From Entrophospora sp. SA101 (lineage: Eukaryota; Glomeromycota; Glomeromycetes; Entrophosporales; Entrophosporaceae), in assembly GCA_958430865.1 (NCBI GenBank), contig CAUDNR010004451.1, positions 29,262-47,341 on the forward strand: a DNA stretch of 18,080 nucleotides, given 5' to 3'. The first letter of the stretch is position 1. The number at the start of each line of letters is the position of its first letter. Positions 1 through 10,225 of this stretch are shown here, one piece after another. Under the pieces are notes generated by a model. The model did no database searches. It saw only the letters and a list, made by a program, of their open reading frames with translations, and was not told the DNA's origin. A program made the translations under genes and the position numbers.

Positions 1-1788
1 TAATTTACTGAACTTTGTGGATTTTGTGTATATACACGTGACTTTTAGTTGTATTTAAAGCAAATCATTACTATTTAGACAGACATTTTTTTTAAAATAT
101 TATTTTTGGCTTTAGACAACCCCAAAAACAATTTAGACGCCCATCTATAAATCACAGATATATTTATTTTGGAAAGTCATTTATAAAAAAAAATATGGAT
201 GAAGCTAAAGGAACGTAAAAAAAAATTACCAAATCCGTCCATTCCATCTGTTTTCTTTTCTTTTTTCAAGATAAAAAATCAAATTTATTTATAAATCATT
301 TTGAGAATTCCATGAGAGATTATTAGAATGATTACTATTTTATCCTTCAAATTTGAAATATCATTTTACTATGAGACAAAGAGAAAACAACCAGCCAACA
401 ACCTCTTTTTCTATGAATTATTCCTTCAAAAAACTTTGCTGCAAACACCAATGAATTTTCTGATGTAACATAATCCATTTAACGTTATAGTTACGATTTG
501 CAAATTTTAATTTTAGTTTACGACGGCTAAAATAATATTTAAAAGACACCGAATACACGTAAATTCTTGAAACATCCGAATTAATTAAAATAACGATCTA
601 ATTAATAGGTCCATTGCGTATTTGTACTTTTTCCGTTCATTCTTTTTCATCCTTGTCATTCATCAATTTCGTTTTTAAATGGCTTACTTTTGAAGTCAAT
701 GAATGCTAATCTTTATTGCGTTCCATAATTCGTTAAATTTGTTAAATTTAATCAACGTTTTCAAGCTTTTTTATTGTCCAATCTAAGAATTCTATTGTAA
801 GCTCTCGACTCCTTGTTTGGGGCGGTGTTTATATGTGAGTTAAAATCGGGAAACAAATCATTCTAAAACTTGTTTAAAAAAATTTTTTTTACATTACGAA
901 AATATAAAAAAAAAAATTTTTCCATTTAATGAAAGCTTTCTGATTCCTTCATTTATGATTATTGAAATTTCTAAAAATATCGTCTGAGAACGCCAATAAC
1001 AATAATATTGGAAATTATGAATTAATAATGAGACGCGCTGTTAAGCATATTTGCTTGGTATGATGTATAATATCAATCCGATGATCAAAATATTAATGTC
1101 ATTAATTTTATTATTATTATGTCGCGCACTACCACATATTATTTACTTTATTATTGGACATATTTGGGAATTTATTATTAGAATCAATCTTGATTGATTT
1201 AAACGGATAATGATTACAATAATATTACAATAGTAAAAGTCAAGCAAGAAATTTGATAAAAATAATTACAAAAAAATTTGTTACCGGACATTTAAATAAC
1301 AGATATCTTTGTTAAAAAGTATTGCGGATATACGATTACACGATTACAAATGCATAAAATTATTTTAAGATGTCGTGTTATATTATACGCAGCACATAGT
1401 AGTAGATTAATAATATCAAGTTGTTATACATATATCGAATGAGTATTCAAACTATAATTAACTTAATGAAGTCATCATCATCGTGAGTAAATTTTGAATA
1501 TATCATATGACTCTTTGCTAAAAATCCAAAAACATTTTTTTAAAAATAATTTATTTTCTTTTTTTTGAGAAGAGGAGCTACAACCAAAATTGAATAATAA
1601 AAACCATTTTCGAAGATTTCTGATTAAAACTTCCAAACTGGGTGTTCGATATTTAATTTATATTTAAATGAAATTTTCCTTTTGCTATTCAATCGAACCT
1701 TACCACGTGACTTAAACGTAAATTTTCAAGATATTTATTTTTGAAATACAGTACTATATACTTTTATAACCTTTCAGGCATATTAATA
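1..1788. other. AT-rich intergenic DNA, no gene seen
   Basis: No coding-like frame, RNA gene or clear transposon was recognised on either strand. Small features only: a 12-bp palindrome GTGTATATACAC at 26-37, and one CACGTG core near 1705. Poly-A/T runs are frequent. Confidence 0.5.
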
Positions 1789-2428
1789 TGAAAATATTTT
1801 ACAGACTTTATAGATTCTGTGGCACGAAAAAAAAAAATGGAAATGTTGCTTTTAATATAAAGTATCCAAAATCATCTAAATGAAAATTATACCAGAGAAT
1901 TAAAAGAACTTGGATTATCATGTGTAAAAATTTTGAATTATTATTATATAGGCTTTAGAACAATGATCACATTAAAATTTCTTTTATTTTTAATTGATAA
2001 AGTTCCGGAAAATATGGAATCATGTGATTTTATATGAATAATTTTCAGAACTTAAGCTGTGATTTTTTTGTATGATTATTATGTATGCTTTTATGTTAGA
2101 ACCATTATTAAGTGAAGTTTTAAAAAAAAATGTGGATTATTAACTTTACAAAAAACTGACAATAGTATTTCATGTCCATTTTTATTTTATTTAATAGAGT
2201 AATTGATGAACTTTTAAATGGATTCTAATGGACATACTACACTGTATGTTTATCGCAAATTAAATCTGACTGCATTAATATTTGATAAATAAAAAATTGC
2301 ATCGGGCGTTAAATTTTTAATTTGTGCAACTTATAATGATAATGATAATAAAGAAAAATTATATTATTTGCAAACGTTCTGAAATAAATGATTTATCCTC
2401 ATCCTCAGATGAAGAATACGAACATTAA
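1789..2428 (+). pseudogene. Possible decayed gene, frame fragments
   Basis: Successive short frames look protein-like: NENYTRELKELGLSC followed by FLIDKVPENMESCDF (1861-2037), YAFMLEPLLSEVLKKNVDY (about 2072-2143), WTYYTVCLSQIKSDCINI (to 2285), ICATYNDNDNKEKLYYLQTF (to 2382) and SEINDLSSSSDEEYEH ending at TAA 2426-2428. They lie in several frames and share no recognisable domain. The Ser/Asp/Glu-rich end is the most convincing piece. Chance frames of this size are common in DNA this AT-rich. Confidence 0.3.
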
Positions 2429-2578
2429 TAATGAAGCTACAAAATGCATAAAAGTAATCAATCATCGATATAACAACATGAAATAAAATTACTTTTTTTC
2501 TTCATTTATTACATTTATTTTATATACAAAATTTAAAAAACTTGATTGGTAGAAATAATTACAACGGGCAAAGATCCT

Positions 2579-2674
2579 GTTTTATGTGAATAATATAGTC
2601 GACGTGAATTTGAATTTACAATTAAAAAGAATTTCACATCCAAACGCCTCCATATTTGATTTTCAAGAATGTAG
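2579..2674. mobile_element. Degraded MITE, GTGAAATT family
   Basis: It starts GTTTTATGTGAA, has an interior CGTGAATTTGAATTTACAAT then AGAATTTCACATCCAAACGCC, and ends CATATTTGATTTTCA. It lines up along most of its length with the element at 16413-16500 and with the inverse of 7038-7168. The right terminal repeat is eroded, so its end is approximate. Confidence 0.5.
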
Positions 2675-3380
2675 GTAGATCACTCAAAAAGTATCCATAG
2701 CTAGCGAATGATCTTGGCTTTAAGATTTGTTGATTAGAAATCAAAAGTTTCTTATACGAGGAAAAAATTGTTACGAAAGAAAGATTTATTATGTCTATGC
2801 AGAAAATATCGGTTTAAAGGATCGCGAATCTTTCTTATTAGTGGTAGTTAATTTGCGTGTAACTATTTTTAAGCTTTCTTTATATTGTTTTATTTTATTA
2901 TTTAAAAAAAGAATTAATTTAAATCAATAAAAAGCAAGGTGCTATATATAGTTATATTTAATGAAATTTACTTGGTTGCATCCCGCTTTTTTATGTCAGT
3001 GTGATGTAACATTACATTACACGCCAATCAAATTTTTAATATATATAGTTTCTAAATTTGTACTAGTTACACAACGAAAATTTTGGATAAGAAGTATTTC
3101 CAATTAAAAATTTTTATTATTATGCAACTTTTGACTGGCCTTGTAGGTCCTTTAGTGCTCCAATAATGAAAATGTAACACCAAAAAAGTAGTTTTGAAGC
3201 TAAGACCTTTCTCTACAAAGTTATAATTTCATTTTGCATTTTTGATTGAAAATTTTTCTCCAAAATCGTCGTTGTGGTGCAGTAAATCGTGGGACTAGTT
3301 GACTTGTACCATAATAATAGTCAAGCAGAAATTTAGTACTTATTTTATGAATTGTGGCGGAACCAGTGCACCAGTTTTTT
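2675..3380. other. Intergenic DNA with one strong small palindrome
   Basis: No gene is supported; the 67-codon frame at 2727-2930 has the Ile/Phe/Leu/Lys bias of random AT-rich sequence. GTGTGATGTAA-CA-TTACATTACAC at 2999-3022 is a near-perfect palindrome (one mismatch). The words TGGTGCAGT (3276 region) and CCAGTGCACCA (3363 region) form a weak inverted pair that could mark a decayed element. Confidence 0.4.
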
Positions 3381-3703
3381 AACCGCAAAGAATTTGTCTT
3401 ATATTGCGAAAGACGTTGATGTCACGATTTAATGCATCCAATAATATATCTGGCATTTTTGTTTTACAAATTCGGTAAGAATTGATATCCTCATTACGGA
3501 ATGTACGAAAGACATACGTGTAAATACAAATACTAATATAAAAAACACACGAAATTTCTGTTTTCCGTGTGTTTTCTGTAAATTCGGAGCATATTCGTTT
3601 AAACATACGGAAAACGTCCCGCTTTTCCGTATATTTTGGTGTCTCTATATGTTTTTCGTAGGAGGGCAAATTTTCTTTCGTAATATAAAGAACAAAATTG
3701 GTT
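3381..3703. repeat. Candidate degraded inverted-repeat element
   Basis: The left side reads AACC...CTTATATTGCGAAAGA. The inverse of the right side reads AACC...CTTTATATTACGAAAGA. Between them lie smaller near-palindromes, such as CACACGAAATTTCTGTTTTCCGTGTG and ACGGAAAACGTCCCGCTTTTCCGT. A 96-codon minus-strand frame crosses it, but it looks like a by-product of these repeats. Borders are uncertain. Confidence 0.35.
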
Positions 3704-3950
3704 AGTACAAGACAGAAAACAACATCTTTTTAAAATTTTCCCATATTTTTGATATTTTTTTTAATATTAATGAAAAAATATTTTTGAATCCAGCCGTATT
3801 TTTTTAATATTAGAGTTAGCGTAAAGTTATTTTTCTTCGAAATTTACTATTAACAATGACAGGATATATTAATATGGTATAATTGACAGTTAGCAGAATT
3901 TTATTTGAAATTTTTACAATCGTACATTTTAAATCATACCATGCCTATGA

Positions 3951-4100
3951 AAAAACGGAAATGAAATCAAAGCAAAAAGATTGTCATTTATTCGAAATGA
4001 TATTCATTCAGATTTTACTCCAAATTTTGAGGAAAAAAGATTTGATTATTATGCAACTAAGGGATGGATAGACACTGGCACGAGTCCTAAGCACCATTAA
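3951..4100 (+). pseudogene. Possible coding remnant
   Basis: A 49-codon stretch with no ATG start sits between TGA (3948-3950) and TAA (4098-4100). It reads KNGNEIKAKRLSFIRNDIHS and ends near GWIDTGTSPKHH. The mix of charged residues and glycine looks more like protein than random AT-rich DNA, but the length alone is not significant. No family was recognised. Confidence 0.25.
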
Positions 4101-4348
4101 TTGACAAAAATAGAAAAATGGAAAGGTTTAAATCTAGAGATAAAAAATATTGTTGTTTAAGTTATTTAGTTTGATAAAAATGCTTAGCCTTGTTAAAGAC
4201 AATTAATAAAATGAATGTAAAAATAAAAGACTTTGAGATTATAAATAAAGACTAATTTTTTGCTTTCAAAAAACTTCAATTAACTTTTTCTCAATTAAAA
4301 TTTATCTCAAAACAAATTTTTGATAAATAAAAAAGATCAATTATATAA

Positions 4349-5149
4349 CACAATTCAAAACAAGAATTTTCTATCTTAAACAGAATTAAATCCTTTTTAG
4401 AAGCTTTAATTGAATTAGAAGATGATAATTATACAAAAATTTATTCTGATAAAATTCTTTTGAATTCACAATTCATAAATGTCTACCTTCTAATATTAAA
4501 ATCAATGGTGGTCATTGCTTCTTGCAGTGTTGTGCAATTGGAACATTGTAACGCTGTTGGAATGTTCCAATGTAGATCTTCAATTGATATCAACCAATAA
4601 AATTCATGTGTATGACGCTGTAATTGAATTTCATTGGTTAACTTCATTGGAATCACATTTGGAATGTTCCAATTCCAATTGAAATTTATTAGAATGCTCC
4701 AATGAAATTTTATTGGAACCATAAATGGCACAACACTGGCTTCTTGTTACACAAAGTATATAAACAACTAATCTGTGGAATTTCTACAGCAGATGGAAAT
4801 TGTTATTCCATTCAACTTCTATTATTTTGTATGGAAATGAAAGCTAATTTGTGCAACTTAGACTTGCTATTATCATTTTGTACCATGTTTCTAAAAGAAA
4901 GGTAATTATATTTAATAATTAATACTTTCCAAATATTGAAACAAAAACAATAATCATATTTTTAATTTTACAGATTGAACCAAGTGAAAAATACTTTCTT
5001 GATACTATTGATGCTGAAATAAGATTCATTGGTAATATTCTTTCAGTAAACACTTTTAAAACCATCAAATCAAATCAAATGCATCAGATGAATGTAATTT
5101 GTTTAAAAAATGCATGTAACAATTATGAAAGTAAATCAAACAGAACATA
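4349..5149 (+). pseudogene. Decayed intron-containing gene fragment, family unknown
   Basis: One frame (4349-4524) reads KQEFSILNRIKSFLEALIEL and continues to the hAT-type MITE. After the MITE the sequence reads HKVYKQLICGISTADGNCYS in another frame up to LKER (4747-4901). A 72-nt segment starting GTAATT (4902) and ending TTTTACAG (4973) then looks like a short fungal intron. The next frame (4974-5149) reads IEPSEKYFLDTIDAEIRFIG and ends at TAA. The pieces do not join in one frame even with the MITE removed. The family is unknown. The intron signals and the amino-acid mix are the only support, since runs of this length also arise by chance here. Confidence 0.4.
4525..4738. mobile_element. 214-bp hAT-type MITE with perfect 8-bp target duplication
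   Basis: The element runs from CAGTGTTGTGC to GCACAACACTG, exact 11-base terminal inverted repeats. It is flanked on both sides by GCTTCTTG (4517-4524 and 4739-4746). An 8-bp target duplication with CA..TG ends is the signature of the hAT superfamily. The interior carries two copies of the palindrome TTGGAATGTTCCAA (4557-4570 and 4659-4672) and further CCAAT/ATTGG units, which resemble subterminal transposase-binding repeats. It has no transposase, so it is non-autonomous. It interrupts a possible decayed exon. Confidence 0.9.
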
Positions 5150-5375
5150 ATGATTATATTAAAAAAAATTTGGTAAATTCATTAAAGAAGAGGAATTAAT
5201 TCATAACCAATACAATACAACCACCAATGACCTAACAGTAACAGCAAAGTAATTTGACAAGATATGCATATCAGCCAATTTGGTTTTTTGGGCCTTTTTC
5301 AAACCTTATGTCTTATTGTGTCTCAATGTTAAACATGAGTATTTTTAATGTGTAAACTGGTCAGTAGAATGATAA

Positions 5376-5731
5376 TTAACCCTAAAAAAATTTATTTGCT
5401 CTGCTAAAAAAACTATTTCACTATTCAACAGCCTGTCAAACCAATGGGTTTTTGCTAATGTAAAGTATTCATAACGTTATGATCGTACCATATTGAATTT
5501 TGGGGACCAATCAAAATCAGTGCATATGGTAAATAAACTGAGAGATGATGAATTTGAAATATATAATTCTAAGGTGGTACCTTATTAAGTTAATTGTGAT
5601 TGTAGAAAAAATATTTTGGTTACTTGTTTAGCAGCATATAATAATGAAACAATAAACAGTACAACGAAAGAATACTAAAAAATTTAATTGATAATGAACA
5701 AATTAATCCTGAAAAAATGGTAATTGCTTGA
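5376..5731 (+). pseudogene. Possible coding remnant with in-frame stops
   Basis: A single frame from 5376 to 5678 is broken only by TAA codons. It includes SLSNQWVFANVKYS, RYDRTILNFGDQSKSVHMVN and VNCDCRKNILVTCLAAYNNE. A shifted continuation reads NLIDNEQINPEKMVIA to about 5731. It may be part of the same decayed gene as the 4349-5149 fragment. No family was recognised. Confidence 0.35.
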
Positions 5732-6107
5732 TGTTATTCACATTGAATCAATGCAGTTAAAAATTATACAAGATCTAAAAAATTTAAGTCTGAAAATGTG
5801 GAATAAAATTAGAATCAATAAAATAGGGGTCTCTAAACCAATAATTTTTTCAACCAAAGGAAACTAACATTCATTTAGAAAAAAAATAAAAGATTTTTTT
5901 AATTTGATTATTTGTTTAACAATCCCCCTTTCCCTAGATTTTTAAAATTTCAAGGATTATAAAACACGTGATTTACCGTGTAACAAACCATTTTTTTCTT
6001 TTTCATAAAACACGTAATTTTTGTATGCAGCAACTTTCATTTCGGTAACTGGAGGCTTTTCATTGGTATTTATTTATTTTGTTTGTTTAAATTGCTTCCC
6101 CATATAA

Positions 6108-6262
6108 TTTTCAAAAAAAGATGCTAAACAAATAATCAAATTTGAACAGTCTAATGATGATTATTTTTCTAATGAACTTGATATACAAAATTTGAGTGAA
6201 GAAGGAAGGAATAAATATGAAAATTTTGATTATGATAAAGAAGTAACAACATTGATTAATTA
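6108..6262 (+). pseudogene. Possible acidic coding remnant
   Basis: A 51-codon open stretch reads DAKQIIKFEQSNDDYFSNEL and continues SEEGRNKYENFDYDKEVTTL, ending in TAA just inside the 188-bp tandem repeat. The high Asp/Glu content is unusual for a random frame. No start codon and no family were recognised. Confidence 0.35.
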
Positions 6263-6625
6263 ATGCAGTTACATATAAAATCAGTGATGATTTATTATGT
6301 TTAATTTTGGGAAACCGCGCAATAAATTTTCCCATTTTAATATGAATATAATGGTGATAAAATATGATACAGTTAACCAACTAGTCTTCATGCTTTAAAA
6401 AGTACATGATGAAATACTATATTTATTTTGGTCTGATCATTGATTAATTAATGCAGTTACATATAAAATCAGTGATGATTTATTATGTTTAATTTTGGGA
6501 AACCGCGCAATAAATTTTCCCATTTTAATATGAATATAATGGTGATAAAATATGATACAGTTAACCAACTAGTCTTCATGCTTTAAAAAGTACATGATGA
6601 AATACTATATTTATTTTGGTCTGAT
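6250..6625. repeat. Exact 188-bp tandem duplication
   Basis: Bases 6250-6437 recur at 6438-6625 with no mismatch that I can find; similarity stops sharply at both edges. The unit contains AATTTTGGGAAACCGCGCAATAAA. It lies at the end of a possible coding remnant and adds no frame. Either a very recent duplication or an assembly artefact is possible. Confidence 0.95.
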
Positions 6626-6637
6626 ATAATTCCTTAA

Positions 6638-6816
6638 AGCTGTACAATACATACGACAGCTACAGTTGAAGTCGAGAATAATAGCCTTGTGAAAAATATG
6701 GATATAAAAAAAGGAATTTACCAATATATCAATATATCAATATTTGAGTTGAATCAATTAAATTAACTCAAGGAGAAATTGTTAAATACACAAAAAAGAT
6801 AATCGAAGAATTATAA
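6638..6816 (+). pseudogene. Possible C-terminal coding remnant
   Basis: A frame from 6638 reads TATVEVENNSLVKNMDIKKG to TAA at 6764. A one-base-shifted frame (6751-6816) reads LTQGEIVKYTKKIIEEL and stops at TAA 6814-6816. The overlap suggests a frameshifted C-terminus, perhaps of the same decayed gene that begins upstream. The duplicated segment containing the broken helix-turn-helix copy starts about 15 bases later. Confidence 0.3.
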
Positions 6817-6879
6817 ATCATTGTATATATATTGTTTTATTTACTTATTTATTTTACTGCTATTTTTAGTATTTTTAGT

Positions 6880-7236
6880 GTTAGAAGTATCTACAAATGA
6901 TGATCCAAGTGAAAAGCAGAAAGTCTCTTTTTGAAAAATTCAGATCTGTAATGTATTGTTATAGGAGAATTGTAGAAATAAGTCTAAAAAGAAATTTGTT
7001 TAAAATCTGATTTCAAAATTGGTCACAACCAAGCACTGTTGTATGTGAAATTGAAATTATGTGAAATTGAAATCTATAATTAAAAATTTTGGTGTTTGGA
7101 TATGAAATTCTGATTGGCTAATTGAATTTCACGTGTGTGATCACATAAATTTCATTTTCACGCACAACAGCACCAAACGCAACAATACAATTGATGCTAT
7201 CAATTCATAGATTGAAAGAAAAAAATAATTCATAAA
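6880..7236 (+). pseudogene. Broken copy of the helix-turn-helix ORF
   Basis: The DNA matches 17713-18025 closely in blocks: the AAGTATCTACAAATG.TGATCC stretch, the helix-1 region (TTCA.ATCTGTAATG.ATTGT) and the 3' part around ACAATTGATGCTAT. The copy has lost about 35 bases covering the Lys-rich segment. It carries frame-disrupting changes, and its recognition-helix part is missing or replaced by a 131-bp MITE at 7038-7168. Similarity extends upstream to about 6831 (the ATTGTTTTATTTACTTATTT block) and downstream past the stop to about 7299, so a whole segment was duplicated, not just the frame. It cannot encode the protein. Confidence 0.75.
7038..7168. mobile_element. 131-bp MITE inside the broken HTH copy
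   Basis: It begins GTTGTATGTGAAATTGAAATT and ends AATTTCATTTTCACGCACAAC, an imperfect terminal inverted repeat of about 20 bases. A short direct repeat containing GCAC flanks it (AGCACT before, AGCACC after), consistent with a target duplication. The uninterrupted copy at 17.7-18.0 kb lacks this sequence, which shows it is an insertion. It carries no frame, so it is non-autonomous. Related copies lie near 2.6, 16.4, 16.7 and 17.0 kb. Confidence 0.75.
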
Positions 7237-7299
7237 GTTTTATTTATATTCTACATATTTATTTATATATTTTTATCATTATTATGGTGTAATTTTATT

Positions 7300-7914
7300 A
7301 CGATAAAAGATTTATTTGGAGGTTGACAATATCAATTCGCGTTTCGCCGAAATCTATTATAAAATTGCAGAGATAATCAAAATGGTAAAATTGACAAAAG
7401 TCTACTCAATTGACACACATTGCACTGCATCCAAGTTCACCAAAAAAAATTTTATTATTATAACTTTTATATTGGACACATAAAAAATTAAAACATTAAA
7501 AAACGGAGAAATTTAATTTTATACTAAGCATATAAGAATATGGTTTTTATTACGAAAAACTTTTAAACAATAGATTTTCGCCTAAAGTAATTTTTTATAT
7601 TTAACATAAATATGTCAGTCATTATCTTTTACTTCTTTTTATTATTATCATTATTATCAAAATCCTTGAGGGAAAATTTTATCACTAATAAATGATTTTA
7701 TGTTTGCATGCATGATATTTATTAGTGGATGATCTTAAACTATCTATGAATTTGATTGGTTACAATCCGCGTTCCAAGCTTTTTGTTGCTTTTTGATATA
7801 GTCATGCCACCAAAGTCTTCTCCAGCATTGTTTATTATGAAAATTTTCATATTTTATTAAGATTTTTTATTATTGATATTGTATAAGAATTTGAATGTTT
7901 TGGTTATGCCTATA
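7300..7914. other. Intergenic DNA with an 11-bp hairpin
   Basis: No gene seen. CACTAATAAAT (7683-7693) and ATTTATTAGTG (7717-7727) form a perfect 11-base stem around a 23-base loop containing TGCATGCATG. TTTGATTGGTTACAATCCGCGTT near 7751 resembles CTTGGTTGCATCCCGCTTT near 2971, hinting at another short dispersed repeat. Confidence 0.4.
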
Positions 7915-8060
7915 CAGTCAAACCTCGATAAGCCGAACCACTATAAACCGATTTTCGCTTTATAACGATACAAAAGTGGTTAACCAAAAACATAATTATA
8001 TTTTGATAAGCCGGCCCATTTTTGTTATTCCCAAAATTTCGGCTTATCGAGGTTTAATTG
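7915..8060. mobile_element. 146-bp pogo/Tigger-like MITE
   Basis: The left end CAGTCAAACCTCGATAAGCCGAA pairs with the right end TTCGGCTTATCGAGGTTTAATTG, with mismatches only in the outer five bases. The sequence CAGTCAAACCTCGATAA is typical of pogo/Tigger-type elements of the Tc1/mariner superfamily. TA precedes the left end and CA follows the right, consistent with a decayed TA duplication. There is no transposase frame; the open frame crossing it on the plus strand is incidental. Confidence 0.8.
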
Positions 8061-8814
8061 CATCAAGTTTCCTTTTTGTTTCTTGTTTTTTTAAAACCTG
8101 CATTCTTTATGCTGAACTTAATATTGTCTTTCTTTCATGGTCTCAAAAAGCGTGCTTTAGGTAATTACCATATAATTGGCAATTTTACCAATCACTAGTG
8201 TTGTCTATTAAAAAATATGAATAATTCACGGTCAATACGCCCGAAAAAAAATTTACTTTTTTGTAAGGTACACCTTGTTTTTATTCCATGCTTCCGAAAC
8301 AAAATCATGTTTAATAAATTTAGATTTTGCAGTAATTATGATCATGATTATGATTTTTATTACTGCCTATTATTAACATTAGGCGGGATTAAATTGGTGA
8401 TAAAAAAATGAAAATTAAAAGTTTCTCGGAGAAGAAAACACAATTTTTTTTATTAATTTATTAAAACATAACTTTTGAAAAGCATGAGATCAAAAAAAAC
8501 AAGGTGAATGTTCATTTATCTTAGTAGATTATGAATTTTCAATGACTCTAAAATTTTTGTTCTTTATTTACAAACATTCGTTTATCAATAACAGAATTGA
8601 ATTATTATTACAAAAAGTATATTTTAGGAATGACCGTTATGTAAAATAAAAAATAAAATCAAGGATTTTTCTATTCCACATAAAGAAAAAGTGTACTCAA
8701 TAATTCAATAATTGAATGTTGAATTTGAATTACTGAGTAGCTGAATAATTAATCAATAAGGACAAGAAAATCTGCAATTGGTTGTCATCATGTCATGATA
8801 GAATCTTAATATTA
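8061..8814. other. Intergenic DNA, no gene seen
   Basis: AT-rich, with no convincing frame on either strand. The 64-codon frame at 8217-8411 lacks coding character. Upstream parts of the PIF1 gene are not recognisable here. Confidence 0.5.
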
Positions 8815-9120
8815 AGTGAAAATAATTACATCAGACAATTCACAAATTTGCCCAAGGAGTTTATCTTCAAGAAGGTGTTGGAATCATATTCCTGAACCAA
8901 CTATTCGAAGAGAAGATTTGTAACGGGGACAGTGGGAGTAGTGGCCAAAATTATTGACAATGAAAATATAAAGGTTTTAGTAGTGGTCCAAAAAGAAACG
9001 AGTTATTTTGAAATCAAAGGAAAGATAGTTTCTAGGGAACAAACACTACTTCGTAATGCCTTTGCATTCACAGTCCATTAAAACACAAGACCTAGCCTTG
9101 CCAAACATGACCGTTTCTGT
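8815..9120 (+). pseudogene. PIF1-like DNA helicase, C-terminal relic
   Basis: Pieces in different frames follow the C-terminal order of PIF1-type helicases: TNLPKE (8842-8859), QEGVGIIFLNQLFEEKICNG (8868-8927), TGTVGVVAKIIDN and FEIKGKIVSREQTLLRNAFA (frame 8896-9078), then TVH followed in another frame by KTQDLALPNM (9080 onward). NG-x-x-G-V-V and R/S-x-x-Q-x-x-L-R-x-A-x-A-x-T-V-HK-x-Q are hallmark PIF1 segments. At least three shifts separate the pieces: one near 8860-8868, one in the GGGG run 8925-8928, and one extra T at 9079. The N-terminal ATPase motifs are absent. PIF1 genes in such fungi may be Helitron-borne or host genes; this fragment cannot tell. A hAT-like element starts right after it. 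Confidence 0.75.
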
Positions 9121-9121
9121 C

Positions 9122-9250
9122 GGGGGCTAGCCGCGTAACCTAAACGAGTATTTGGCTAAACTGACTAAACTATTTAGTCATTATGTTAAGTTTAGTCAAG
9201 TCAATTATTTACCAAATTAGGACTTTAACCCTTTTGCGCAACCAGCCCTG
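9122..9250. mobile_element. hAT-like inverted-repeat element
   Basis: Read inward from its right end the element starts CAGGGCTGGTTGCGCAA. From its left end it reads GGGGGCTAGCCGCGTAA. Beyond these ends the two sides stay alignable for almost 40 bases (..GTATTTGGCTAAA against ..CTAATTTGGTAAA). CAGGG-type ends suggest hAT, but I find no matching 8-bp flanks, so class and exact borders are uncertain. The interior has GACTAAACTATTTAGTC, a small palindrome. It abuts the PIF1 relic. Confidence 0.55.
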
Positions 9251-10225
9251 AAAGTATCGCCAACAATTATACGATTCTTTAGATAAAAATACATTGGATA
9301 ATATATTAAAAATCTAAATGTTATTTTTTTAATAGTTACATATGAAGTTACATGTTTTATATGGGTAATGCTTTTTAATTTTTGACATGTTATATGCTAA
9401 AATGTATGTTGCAAATCTTGAAGTTTGTTTTTCTCAAATTAAATCTAATACTAATGAATAGCCTGAAATAGTTAATCAAAACCCGTTATTTATTATGCCA
9501 AAATTACTAATTATAATAATAATACTAATATTAATATTAATAACGGATTTTACATAATCCGTTTATTTATTTTTCTTATGACCCGTATTGAAAGGAAATT
9601 ATAAGAACATATAGAAAAAAACAGATAAATATTATGATTCTATACATTATGATTTCTTTTTATATTTCATATCACCCGTGGTACCATTAGGACAATACTA
9701 GTAAACAAAATCATTTGTGTTGAGCTACCGCTTTATCGAACTTCCATCCTAAATTGATCCGTCTTTCTATAGAATGATTTATATTTGTAACATAATATTG
9801 CTTATTGATCCTTATTTTTTTGAGGTTTTTTTTGTATTTATATTTTTTTTGTTTTTTTTTTGTTAAGTCTTCTTTTATTCCTATTATCTATGTCATCATC
9901 ATTTTCCTAACTGATAACATCGTTTTCCATATCTAAAAAAAGTCTTGTATATTAAATTTGTTGAAAATGTCAAAAAAAAAATTTTTTTTGAATGTAATGT
10001 AATTTCGACAACATTAAACCTTTGTCCAGGTAATTCATTTATTTATTGTTATTACTACATTAGTATATTAATATACTTATACATATCATTTTATAATAAG
10101 TCATTCACTTATTTATCCGATTAGTTTTATATATTAAATATTTTGTAAATAAAAGTCTTTATATGTCTTTATTCGGAATAATTTTATGTGGTACATTAAA
10201 AATTTTAATGTAGTCGTGTAGCTAT
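9251..10225. other. AT-rich spacer with one hairpin
   Basis: No gene seen; long T runs occur around 9820-9860. AACGGATT (9542-9549) and AATCCGTT (9556-9563) form a perfect 8-base hairpin with a 6-base loop. No continuation of the PIF1 relic is recognisable beyond the hAT-like element. Confidence 0.5.

Noticed and set aside
2727..2930. 67-codon plus-strand frame
   Set aside because: No domain, random AT-rich composition, and no flanking gene signals.
3379..3669. 96-codon minus-strand frame
   Set aside because: It spans nested inverted repeats (CGGAAA/TTTCCG motifs) and shows no domain; more likely a repeat by-product than a gene.
4483..4731. 82-codon minus-strand frame
   Set aside because: Almost entirely inside the hAT-type MITE; its His/Trp/Ile-rich translation reflects the CCAAT/ATTGG repeats.
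6111..6380. 89-codon minus-strand frame
   Set aside because: Hydrophobic Ile/Phe run, antisense to an acidic plus-strand remnant and crossing into the tandem duplication.
6831..7299. CRISPR-like or phage-like regulatory locus suggested by the helix-turn-helix frame and nearby repeats
   Set aside because: The repeats are MITE ends, not regularly spaced units, and the genome is clearly eukaryotic in character.
7895..8164. 89-codon plus-strand frame
   Set aside because: Runs through the Tigger-like MITE and both borders, so it cannot be an ancestral gene.
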